Positions 1 through 8,200 of a stretch of DNA of 10,326 nt are shown here, piece by piece. The DNA is from Candidatus Stahliibacteriota bacterium (GTDB lineage: Bacteria > Hydrothermota > Tepidihabitantia > B3-TA06): NCBI GenBank assembly GCA_030670165.1, contig DAOVCF010000055.1:1-10326 (forward strand), read 5' to 3'. A program made the translations under genes and the position numbers. How positions within the stretch are numbered: the first letter of the stretch is position 1; every line of letters starts with the position of its first letter. Below the pieces are notes generated by a model that saw only the letters and a list, made by a program, of their open reading frames with translations, searched no databases and was not told the origin of the DNA.

Positions 1-54
1 GCTTCAGACGATAGGAAAGCAAACCAGTTTGTCAGGGTAAGAAAGGAGTTATGA
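1..54 (+). CDS. C-terminal tail of an upstream gene (partial, tentative)
   Basis: Frame 1 is open from the left edge to a TGA at 52-54 and would encode the basic, polar tail ASDDRKANQFVRVRKEL. The other two plus frames stop at 12 and 38-40. The TGA overlaps the start of the next small gene, an arrangement also seen at several junctions in the minus-strand operon, which is the main support. Only 17 residues are visible, so no family can be assigned and the reading frame is not certain. Confidence 0.4.
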   Translation, partial: ASDDRKANQFVRVRKEL

Positions 55-197
55 TGCAGCCACGAGATGCGGAAAACCAGGAAGCTAAAGTCGACAAAAC
101 CATTATCACGGTCTCCGTGGTTTTGGGCGGCATATACTTCCTTCTAATATTCGGGTACATAGCTTTGATTGCGTTTCTGTTTTCACGAACCTGGTAG
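54..197 (+). CDS. Small single-span membrane protein
   Basis: A 47-residue protein. A polar, charged N-terminus (about residues 1-16, rich in Asp, Glu, Lys) is followed by one strongly hydrophobic segment from about residue 18 to 43, ending in a short Ser-Arg-Thr-Trp tail. This is the layout of a single transmembrane helix. Two adjacent ATG codons lie at 51 and 54. The purine-rich AGGAG at 44-48 is only 2 bases from the first but 5 from the second, so I prefer 54; that also gives a one-base TGATG overlap with the upstream stop, matching junctions elsewhere in the window. Starting at 51 adds one Met. I do not recognise a family. Its size, coupling to the preceding gene and topology suggest an accessory subunit of a membrane protein encoded upstream, but that is inference. 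Confidence 0.6.
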   Translation: MQPRDAENQEAKVDKTIITVSVVLGGIYFLLIFGYIALIAFLFSRTW

Positions 198-294
198 TAT
201 TCTTCAAGGGCGAGCAAATACGCCAATCCCTGCTTCTATCTCTTTCCATGAACACCGGGGATTAGGGGACGAAAAATTTAAGTCTACCTTGAGG
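198..294. other. Convergent intergenic gap
   Basis: This 97-base gap separates the end of the small membrane protein gene from the end of the minus-strand operon. A terminator serving both strands would be expected here. The only pairings I see are short: GGCG at 209-212 with CGCC at 221-224, and ACCT/AGGT around 286-295. Neither is followed by a convincing T-run, so no terminator is called. Confidence 0.5.
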
Positions 295-762
295 TTAATC
301 CTTCTCGACCGCCTTGAACTCCACCGACTTATCGGAGCGGGGTACTGCGATGATCTGACAGGGATAGGTAAGTGCCATGGTAACCATGGCGTCTGGGGGC
401 GGGGATTCTTCAAGATACTCAACCACAAGTCTCTTTGGCCCATCTAGCACGCGCTGAATCGAAATACTGTATCCGCCGGTGGGCTTTTCGCCAGAAAAGA
501 CACCCACAAGCATCCGGGTAGAGAAATCAACCTCTGGAGCAGGAAGCTTGTTGCCTTCGCCGGTTATCACCATGCAGTAGCGATTCCAGAACGCCTCCCA
601 GCTCTCTGCATCGCGGAAGACCATACCGCCTGATTCAGGATACTGCAAACCACTGCAAGGTATCGATTCGAGTGGGGAGACCGGTTTAAGGGTCTTCACG
701 TTGGAACACCCCATCATCAATAAGAGGGCCACAATAGACCCTAAGATGAATTTGCTTATCAT
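295..762 (-). CDS. Lipoprotein with PrcB C-terminal-like domain
   Basis: A 155-residue predicted lipoprotein. Residues 1-18 form a signal peptide with one basic residue, a hydrophobic core and a Met-Met-Gly-Cys lipobox, making Cys19 the likely lipidated residue. The rest resembles the PrcB C-terminal domain family: an aromatic segment with Trp55 and Trp59, then a segment near residues 79-100 reading VDFSTRMLVGVFSGEKPTGG followed by Tyr98, which carries the family's typical Gly-Glu-x-Pro-Thr-Gly-Gly-Tyr signature. PrcB was named from the Treponema denticola dentilisin protease complex, but most relatives are small lipoproteins of unknown role. The ATG overlaps the stop of the FrhB-like gene by four bases (ATGA), with GAGGAG at 768-773 as ribosome binding site inside that gene, so it is translationally coupled to the Hdr operon. 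Its envelope location contrasts with its cytoplasmic redox partners, and a functional link is not shown. Confidence 0.85.
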   Translation of the reverse strand: MISKFILGSIVALLLMMGCSNVKTLKPVSPLESIPCSGLQYPESGGMVFRDAESWEAFWNRYCMVITGEGNKLPAPEVDFSTRMLVGVFSGEKPTGGYSISIQRVLDGPKRLVVEYLEESPPPDAMVTMALTYPCQIIAVPRSDKSVEFKAVEKD

Positions 763-1856
763 ACTTTCTCCTCGCCCATCTCAGTGAACTCATCCTCCCT
801 GAAGGTTGCCAATGGTAAAGGATCGGTGAGGGAGCGACCCGCGTGGATATCCAGCTCCTTCTGGGCGGTGGTGGAGATGAGGGTGAAGAGCTGGCCGACC
901 CTGATATCATGTGGACAGGCCTGCTCGCACATCCCGCAGGCAACGCAGGAAAGCCCGATGTGGTTCATGCGCCCCAGGTGGAACAGTATCTCATCGCGCG
1001 GCATCGCGAGGATACCGCGACGCTGGGTCCACTCCTCGTAGCGCGGTCCTTCGAAGTGAAAGGTGGCGGAGTCGAAAAAGCACTCGTTGCAGTAGCACAC
1101 CGGACACATTGTTCGACAGTTGTGACAGTCGATGCATTTGGCAAAGAATTTTACGAGGCCCTCGATGCCGGCGACTTCTTTCTTTAGCTCTGCCAGATTC
1201 TTCTCCATGAACGCGGTACGCTTCTCCGTTTCTTGCTTAAGTGATGCCTCGCGACTGGAGGTATCGGAAAGTTCTGCGTCGAGGGCTACGTGCTTGAGTA
1301 TCTCTTCACCCTTGTCGGTCTTGGCTTCCAGGATAATTCCGCCTTCGGCCCCGAAGGTGCCGATGTTGATGTCGGCCACCGGTGCGGTGGGATGCTCGCA
1401 CATGCGGCAGACGGGACGGATTTGATCTTCGGTGAAATCGGAGAATCCAGGAATGGTATCGGACGCCTTCTCTTCGAACGTCTCAGGCTCCACCGTTCCC
1501 GGGCAGTCGCGGGTGATTAAAAGAACGTTATCAAGGCTGATCTGGCGCAGTTTGACCAGTTCCACCGCGGCCCTGGATTCGCAAGGACGAAGTAGGACGG
1601 CGACAGTGTGTTCAGGATCGGCGAACCGGGTGATCTTGGAAAGTTGAACGGCAGTGGATAAAGGCATGACCGGAGCGAACGGAAAGGTTTCCTCAAGGGA
1701 ATCCTTGGAGGATAGCAGAGCGGGGAATATCTGGTTCAAGCCAGCCTTGCGTGCGGGTAGGAGAGCTGAGGAGATAAGATTGGCCTCGAAGAGCTCGGCA
1801 AAGAACTCACGGGTCGCCTCGCGAGGATTCAGATCCTTCTTGTAGATTCCAACCAT
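759..1856 (-). CDS. FrhB/FdhB-like iron-sulfur flavoprotein subunit
   Basis: This 365-residue protein resembles the coenzyme F420 hydrogenase/dehydrogenase beta-subunit family (FrhB, FdhB) as found beside bacterial Hdr genes. Residues about 85-120 hold the typical core with RPCES (Cys92) and RDCPGT (Cys118), and RPVCRMCEHP has Cys150 and Cys153. A cysteine-dense segment follows at 241-259 (Cys241, 244, 247, 251, 254, 256, 259), then a ferredoxin motif at 304-314 (Cys304, 307, 310, 314, followed by Pro). Residues about 195-235 are charged and helical, possibly a short coiled coil. Family members bind FAD and pass two-electron donors such as F420H2, or electrons from a formate dehydrogenase, into iron-sulfur chains. 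Neither FdhA nor a hydrogenase is encoded here, so the substrate is unknown. An AGGTG motif lies just upstream of the ATG, 8 bases after mvhD. It may deliver electrons to, or take them from, MvhD-HdrA. Confidence 0.85.
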   Translation of the reverse strand: MVGIYKKDLNPREATREFFAELFEANLISSALLPARKAGLNQIFPALLSSKDSLEETFPFAPVMPLSTAVQLSKITRFADPEHTVAVLLRPCESRAAVELVKLRQISLDNVLLITRDCPGTVEPETFEEKASDTIPGFSDFTEDQIRPVCRMCEHPTAPVADINIGTFGAEGGIILEAKTDKGEEILKHVALDAELSDTSSREASLKQETEKRTAFMEKNLAELKKEVAGIEGLVKFFAKCIDCHNCRTMCPVCYCNECFFDSATFHFEGPRYEEWTQRRGILAMPRDEILFHLGRMNHIGLSCVACGMCEQACPHDIRVGQLFTLISTTAQKELDIHAGRSLTDPLPLATFREDEFTEMGEEKV

Positions 1857-1864
1857 CGTTACAC

Positions 1865-2290
1865 CTATGTCTGCGTGGATTTGCCCATGGGGTTGGGGCC
1901 TTTCTCTTTGATCTCTTCAGTCATCTGGCGCACCACCTTGGCAAACCTCACCCCTTCTGCGGCCGAGATCCAGCGCAGCCACACCCGGTCAGGATCGAGA
2001 TCAAGGGTTGTGAGGATGGATTTTAGGAGGGCCACCCTGCGCCTGGCCTTGTAGTTTCCGTTCACGTAATGACAATCGTTGGGGTGGCAACCGCCTATTA
2101 AAACACCGTCGGCACCTTCAAGAAGTGCTTTGATAACGTAGCTTGCGTCCACCGAACCGGAGCACATCACGCGTATAGGCCGCACGTTGGCCGGATACTG
2201 GATACGCGAGGTGCCTGCCAGGTCAGCCGCAGCAGCTGTGCACCAGTTGCAGAAAAAACCTACGATCTTGGGATCAAATTCCTTTTCCAT
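1865..2290 (-). CDS. mvhD: MvhD-type hydrogenase iron-sulfur subunit (electron-transfer adaptor of Hdr)
   Basis: A 141-residue protein of the MvhD/FlpD family. The family's conserved cysteines are all visible: FFCNWC at Cys14 and Cys17, VMCSG at Cys43, and GGCHPNDCHY at Cys68 and Cys73. MvhD binds a [2Fe-2S] cluster and carries electrons between HdrA and a hydrogenase, formate dehydrogenase or other donor module in the cytoplasm. Length is normal for a stand-alone MvhD; in QmoB-type proteins this domain is instead fused to HdrA. Its ATG overlaps the stop of the tandem HdrA gene by one base (TAATG), implying coupled translation and stoichiometric production. Its place between the HdrA proteins and the FrhB-like gene suggests that it bridges them. 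The Gln/Lys-rich C-terminal tail (about 124-141) is not conserved in my recollection of the family. Confidence 0.93.
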   Translation of the reverse strand: MEKEFDPKIVGFFCNWCTAAAADLAGTSRIQYPANVRPIRVMCSGSVDASYVIKALLEGADGVLIGGCHPNDCHYVNGNYKARRRVALLKSILTTLDLDPDRVWLRWISAAEGVRFAKVVRQMTEEIKEKGPNPMGKSTQT

Positions 2291-5283
2291 TAATCGCCTC
2301 TTTCAGTTTGGGCCAGCATTACATCAATCATACGGAATGCCTGATCACTTTCAAGTGTCAACAAATGCGCCGCCTGCGAAGGGCAGGCCGAGGCGCAGAT
2401 TCCACAACCTTGACAGATCGCCTCTATCACCCTGGCGGACATGAGATCATCGTCCATCACCCGTGCGGAGTTGGGACAGGCGTCGATGCAGATACCGCAG
2501 AAGGCGCACCGCCGGGTATTTGTACGGGCAACGTAGTACTTTGGCGCGAGCTTTTCGGCACGCAAGAAGACCAGAGCCTTGGCGACAGCGGCGGATGCTT
2601 CGGTGAGTGACTCAGTGAGTCTTTTAGGTCCCTTGGCCAGACCGGCGGCGAACATGCCATCCACCTCAAGCTCGGTGGGCCTGAACTTGGGGTTGACCTC
2701 GGCAAAGAATCCGAACTTGTCGAAGGAGACAGGCTTGTCGTTGTAGAGAATGGGAAGGGTGGAGGCAACGATGCCGTTGGCCAGCACGACGCTGCCTGCC
2801 GAGAGCTCGACCGTGGCATCAAGGAGTCGATCGAATACGGACACCACCAGCTTACCGTCACGCCTGGAGACCGTGGGGGGATTATCCTTCTCGTATCGAA
2901 TGAAGTTCACGCCCAGCTCGCGCGCCTTGAGATAGTAGAGTTCGCTAAGCCCCCAGCTCATCACGTCCCGGGCGATTATTGTGACCTCCACCTTGGGATT
3001 CGCTTCCTTGAGTGCAATGGCATTGGCCAGAGCGCGCCTGCAACATACACGGGAGCAGTAGGGATGCTCCTCGTTGCGCGATCCCACGCACTGTATCATT
3101 ACCACAGATTTCAGATCGTCGGTCTCTCCTTTTGAAATCCGTCCGGCAAAATCTCTTTCACTTATCACACCTTCCAGCCCCCAGCCGAACTCATCCTTCT
3201 TGGGTTCGTACTCCTGGGCACCTGTGGCAAAGAGAATTATCGCAGCACCCCGTATCAGTTCTTTCTCACCCCGCTTGAGATGCGCGGTGAACTTGCCCAA
3301 CTCACCCTCGATTCGATCGAGGGTGGTGTTGGTGAGTAGTTCGATCTTTTTGGATTTTTTTACTTTCTTGATGAGATTCTCTAGGAAAGGCGCCGGTTCA
3401 AATCCTTCAAGGGTTCTGGAGAGTTTTCGGGCCTGACCGCCAGGCTGTTCGGTTTTTTCGATAAGGGTTACCGAGACTCCAACGTCGGCGAACTGTCTGG
3501 CCGCCCACAGACCGGCAGCGCCTGCTCCAACGATAAGAGCGCGTCCGAAGGGCTGCACCGGCTCCGCTGAATCGAAGCTGAGAAGACGCAGCTTCTCGGC
3601 ATGCGCCAGAGCCAGGGTCAACGCGGCTTCGTTGAACTTAGATGCATCCTCATATCCCCACAGCACCGGCTCGCGAAAATCGAGATACTCAAGCTGTGCA
3701 GGATGCCAGCCAAGTTCCTGAACACGTTCCTTGAGTAAACGCTCCGCTTTGTTGGGCGCAGGACCTGCTACCACCAACCGGTCGAGCTCCTTTTCCTTGA
3801 TGAAGTTCTCGAGTTCGCTAAGCCCCTTCCCGGTTTCGGTGTAGTTGATAAACGCCGTTGTAATGCCTTTTTCGGCAAAGAAGGTTTTGATGGCATCCTT
3901 GTCCAGCCCATCGTCGTCACCCACCGGGTCGAAGACAACTCCAACTTTAGGGAATGGCTCAACTGACTTCGGAGGTGTGTTACGGGTCTTAGGTATCCCC
4001 AAGAGCGACGCGATTCGTCCAGCCGCGGCCTGCGCCTCGGTTATCGAGTCGGGCAGATCCTTGGGTCCTCCTGCCGATCCGATGGCGAACACCTTCGGAT
4101 TGGCGGTTCCGATCTCCGAACCGACCTCAATCTTTACGAACCCCTCGTTGGTCTCAAGCTCAAACAGGTTTGCAAAATCGTCCGCCCTGCCTTCCTGCCC
4201 CACCACGAGCGTAACGAGATCAAATTCCTCTTTGTGGAACTTGCCGTCCTCGGACTCGTAGTGGACGATGAGGTTGTTGTCTTGATCCTCCTCGACCTTG
4301 GCCGGTCTGCACGGTATCCAGCGGACATCTGGCAACGTCTCTTCCATATAAGAATAGTATGGTTTTCCATATCCCCTTCTGTCCATGTAGAAAATGGTTA
4401 GCTCGGTATCCGGATATTTATCCCCCAGCATCCGCGCTTCCTTGGCACCGTACATGCAGCAGGCAGTCGAGCAGTAGGGATGCAACCTATCGCGCGAGCC
4501 GGCGCAGAACACGAACGCCACCTTCTTGGGTTCGGAGCCGTCAGACGGGCGCTTCAGTTCGCCCTGGGTCGGACCCATGTCAGAAAGAATCCGTTCCAGC
4601 TCCAGGCTGGTTACGACGTTGGGGAAGCGTACCCCAAGTTCTGTAAGATATGCCGGATCGATTAAAGAAAAGCCGGTGGCTATCACCACCGCATCTGCTT
4701 CCAGCGATATTTCACGAGGCTGCATCTCGAGATCGATGCAGTCTGTAGGACACACCTTTACGCACTCGCCGCAGCGAGTGCAGTTTTCTCCGTCAATCAC
4801 CCAGGTGGGAGGAATAGCCATCGGATAACGGGTGTAGGCGGCCTTGCGCTTGCCAAGGAGGTTGAACTCGTCCGGGACCTCCACCGGGCATACGTCCTCG
4901 CACTTCCGGCACCGCACACACAAGCGAGGCTTGATGTAGGCAGGCTCCTGGTTGAAGTAGAGTTTGAGCCTTTCGCCCTTGAGCTTTTCAACGTTCCAGA
5001 GTGTTGAGAGGTTGTAGATGTCAAGACCTTCTGCCCCAAGGTCTCGGCGCAGGCAGAGTTCAGATACGCCAGGCTCCACGCGGGAACGAAGCTGGCAGAA
5101 CCCGCACGCGTCGTTGGGGAACTGCTTGTCAAGCTGGCCGATTGTGCCAAGCAAGTGGGATTGCTTTTCTATGAGAGATACCTTGAACCCCAGATCGTTG
5201 AGTGCCAGTGCAGCCGCGATGCCTGCCGCTCCTCCGCCAAGAACCACCACGTGTCTTTCAAATTCCTTAACCTTCTTAGCCAT
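2290..5283 (-). CDS. hdrA: Tandem HdrA-like fusion protein (two FAD modules, four predicted 4Fe-4S sites)
   Basis: A 997-residue protein containing two HdrA-like flavoprotein modules. Module 1 (about 10-435) starts directly with the FAD-binding GGGAAG at 16-21 and lacks the usual N-terminal HdrA domain. It has Cys60/Cys63, an inserted ferredoxin (Cys122, 125, 128, 132 and Cys168, 171, 174, 178) and the HdrA signature with Cys260, 271, 275, 276. Residues about 446-575 align by eye with the N-terminal domain of the neighbouring HdrA but contain no cysteine. Module 2 (about 580-905) has GAGAAG at 586-591 and the signature Cys732, 743, 747, 748, but no inserted ferredoxin. The C-terminus is a two-cluster ferredoxin (Cys926, 929, 932, 936; Cys957, 960, 963, 967). 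HdrA is the bifurcating flavoprotein of heterodisulfide reductases; which module bifurcates here is unknown. The ATG overlaps the upstream stop as TGATG, with AGGGA nearby as ribosome binding site. Confidence 0.9.
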   Translation of the reverse strand: MAKKVKEFERHVVVLGGGAAGIAAALALNDLGFKVSLIEKQSHLLGTIGQLDKQFPNDACGFCQLRSRVEPGVSELCLRRDLGAEGLDIYNLSTLWNVEKLKGERLKLYFNQEPAYIKPRLCVRCRKCEDVCPVEVPDEFNLLGKRKAAYTRYPMAIPPTWVIDGENCTRCGECVKVCPTDCIDLEMQPREISLEADAVVIATGFSLIDPAYLTELGVRFPNVVTSLELERILSDMGPTQGELKRPSDGSEPKKVAFVFCAGSRDRLHPYCSTACCMYGAKEARMLGDKYPDTELTIFYMDRRGYGKPYYSYMEETLPDVRWIPCRPAKVEEDQDNNLIVHYESEDGKFHKEEFDLVTLVVGQEGRADDFANLFELETNEGFVKIEVGSEIGTANPKVFAIGSAGGPKDLPDSITEAQAAAGRIASLLGIPKTRNTPPKSVEPFPKVGVVFDPVGDDDGLDKDAIKTFFAEKGITTAFINYTETGKGLSELENFIKEKELDRLVVAGPAPNKAERLLKERVQELGWHPAQLEYLDFREPVLWGYEDASKFNEAALTLALAHAEKLRLLSFDSAEPVQPFGRALIVGAGAAGLWAARQFADVGVSVTLIEKTEQPGGQARKLSRTLEGFEPAPFLENLIKKVKKSKKIELLTNTTLDRIEGELGKFTAHLKRGEKELIRGAAIILFATGAQEYEPKKDEFGWGLEGVISERDFAGRISKGETDDLKSVVMIQCVGSRNEEHPYCSRVCCRRALANAIALKEANPKVEVTIIARDVMSWGLSELYYLKARELGVNFIRYEKDNPPTVSRRDGKLVVSVFDRLLDATVELSAGSVVLANGIVASTLPILYNDKPVSFDKFGFFAEVNPKFRPTELEVDGMFAAGLAKGPKRLTESLTEASAAVAKALVFLRAEKLAPKYYVARTNTRRCAFCGICIDACPNSARVMDDDLMSARVIEAICQGCGICASACPSQAAHLLTLESDQAFRMIDVMLAQTERGD

Positions 5284-8200
5284 CAGTAATCCCTGGTCGC
5301 TTCCTCAATCATGGCAAAAAGCTGGGTCCTGGTGGCGTTACGCAATCTCATCGCCTGGGACGGACACGCCGCCGCGCACGCCCCGCAGCCCTCGCACAGC
5401 GCCTCGTTGACCTCAGCCTTCTTCTTAACCGGATCGACAGTCGACGCGTCGTAGGGACATACCTCTTCGCAGATGCCGCACCCGGTGCAGATATCAGGAT
5501 CGACCTCAGCAATCAAAGGCTCGCGCTCCAGGGTCTCGCGGGAAAACATGGCCAGCACCTTCCCCGCCGCACCCGACGCCTGACAGACGACATCGGTTAT
5601 ATCCTTGGGAAACTGGATCGCACCGGCAACGAATACACCGCCGGTTAAGGTTTCAATAGCACGCAGCTTGGGGTGGGCCTCGGAAACCCAGCCGTACTCG
5701 TCGGTTGCCAGGCGTAGCTTTGAAGCAAGTTCAGCAGTACCTTTTGAGGGCAGCATTGCCGGAGCCACCACCACCAGGTCGGCCTCGAGCTGAATCGGCT
5801 GTCCGGCCAAGGTATCTTCTGAGAACACCGTAACCTTGCCGTCGTGTTCGTAGAGCCTTGATACCTTGCCCCTGATAAAGGTAGCGTGACTTTCCTCCAT
5901 GGTACGTGCGTAAAACTCCTCGTAGCGCTTGCCGTTGGTTCGGATGTCTATGTAGAAAAGGTACGCCTCGCCGTCTTCAACCGCGTGCTTGTATAGCATG
6001 GCCTGCTTCACGAGATACATGCAGCACACCCGGGAGCAGTAGGCAACCCCGTGCTCCGGGTCACGCGACCCTGCACAGTGCACGAACGCCACCTTCTTTG
6101 GAACCTTTCCGTCTGCGGGTCTGCGCACCTCGCCAGCGGTGGGACCGGAGGGACACAGGATGCGCTCAAACTGCATTGCGTCGATAACGTGCTTGAACTT
6201 ACCTCCGCCGTACTCGGGCATTCGCTCCAAGGGCATCAATTCGTATCCGGTAGCCACAATGATCGCACCCACCTCAAGCTGCTCGGTCCAGTCGGCAAGA
6301 GAGTGGACAATGGCGTCAGGTTCGCAGACAGCTTCGCACAGCCGGCACTCCGAACATCCCCCGCAGTGGATGCAGCGGGAGGCCTGAGCAACGATGTCTT
6401 CTTCGGAGTATCCCAGCTCGACCTCGTTGAAGTTGGTGATGCGATCCTTGATTGCAAGCTCGGGCATGGGTGACAGAGGAATGGGCTTGGCCAAATCCTT
6501 GTCGCCCACCAGATCAGACTTACGGGAGAGCTCGTTTGCTCGATCACGAGTAAAGTCCAGGCCTTCAAGCATCAGGTTGATTGAGCGAGCCGCCTTTCTG
6601 CCTGCGCCCGCCGCATCTATGAACGTGGCCGGGCCGGTAACGCAGTCGCCGCCGGAAAACACCTTGGGGTTGGAGGTTACTAACGTCTCCTCGTCCACCG
6701 CGATGGTGTTCCACGGGGTAAGCTCGATATTGTCGGCCTCGGTGATGAAGGATAAATCAGGCTTTTCCCCCACTGCCAGGAACACGTTGTCGAACTCTAA
6801 AATCTCTTCCGATCCTTCGATGGGTATTGGGCGACGCCTGCCCGATGAGTCAGGCTCGCCCAGCTTCATGTGAATGACTTCTACGGATTTGAGCTTGCCG
6901 CCCTCACCGATGAACTTTGCCGGATTGGTCAGGAGCATGAACTTGACACCCTCTTCTTTGGCCGCGTGTATTTCATCGGATATGGCCGGCATCTCGCGCT
7001 CGGTACGGCGGTAGATTATGGTTACCTCCGAACCGAGCCTGAGCGCTGAGCGGGCGGTATCCATTGCCGAGTTCCCGCCTCCTACCACGGCAACGCGCTT
7101 GCCCAGCTTAGGCATCTTGCCTCGATTCAACTCACCCAGGAACTGAACCCCGCCTGAGACGCCGTCCAACTCCTCGCCCGGAATACCCATCTTGCCTTCC
7201 TTGTACGCGCCGACCGAGAGGTAGATAGCGTCGTAATCGTCAATCAATTTCTTTAAGGGAATATCCTTACCTATTGTTGTGTTGGGCTTGTATTCCACAC
7301 CCAGCTTGAACACCAGCTCACATTCCTTTTGTAATACGTCCTTGTCCAGCCGGAACGCGGGAATACCGGTCCGTAACATACCTCCCGGTTTATCTTGTGC
7401 ATCAAAAATGATCACTTCGTGACCATTTTTTCGCAAATCTACTGCCGCTTGTAATCCGCCTGGTCCCGCACCTACGATAGCCACTCGCTGACCACTTGGT
7501 TCACTCGTTTCAACGTCCATGTGAGCGGTCCCCTTCTCCCTCAACTCCCAGTCGGCAAGCCAGCGTTTGATGTGCTTGATTGCTACCGACTTATCATCGA
7601 CTTCTTTCCGGGCGCAAGCCTCTTGGCAGGGATGGGTGCAGATGCGGCCTGCCACCCCGGCAAACGGGAAGCGAGCCTCGTTTCTGATGAGGGAAAGCGC
7701 CTGACCGTACTCCTTGGCCGAGGTTGCAGTCACGTACCCGTGGGCGTTGAGGTGAACCGGACAGGCGGCACGACAAGGCGGCTCACCCTGCTTATCGATG
7801 GTGAACTTGTTGGGCACCGCCTGATCGAACGGTCGATAAGCGGCTCGCCTAGTATCCATGCCGTGATCCCACTCCGATTTCATCACCACCGGGCATACCT
7901 CGGCGCAGTCCGCACACCCGTTGCACTTCGACCAGTCGATATAGGGGGAACGGTGGCGGATCTTGACCTCGAAGTTGCCGATGTAACCTGAGACCTCTTC
8001 AACCTCGGAGTAGGCAAGAATGTGAATATGGGGATGTTGGGCTGCCTCGGTCATCTTGGGGGTCATGATGCACTGCGGACAGTCGAGCGTTGGGAAGGTC
8101 TCGGACAGCTTAAGCATGTTGCCGCCGACGGTGGGAGTACGTTCAACCAGGTAGACGTCGTGTCCGGCATCGGCGATGTCCAAAGCCGCCTGGATTCCCG

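Noticed and set aside
205..230. Possible terminator hairpin after the small membrane protein gene
   Set aside because: The stem is only GGCG/CGCC with an 8-base loop and no T-run follows.
759..1856. Assigning the FrhB-like protein as a true F420-reducing hydrogenase or formate dehydrogenase beta subunit
   Set aside because: No catalytic partner subunit is visible, and the family is broad with different substrates, so only the family-level call is supported.
3845..4261. Long plus-strand open frames opposite the Hdr genes, for example 138 codons here and others at 843-1187, 6394-6873, 7521-7991 and 8022-8546
   Set aside because: They are antisense shadows of strongly supported genes; the translations show no recognisable domains and the frames are explained by the codon bias of the opposite strand.
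2290..5283. QmoA/QmoB identity for the tandem HdrA protein
   Set aside because: QmoB carries a fused MvhD domain, whereas here mvhD is a separate gene; no QmoC-like membrane subunit is present and soluble HdrB and HdrC are encoded instead.
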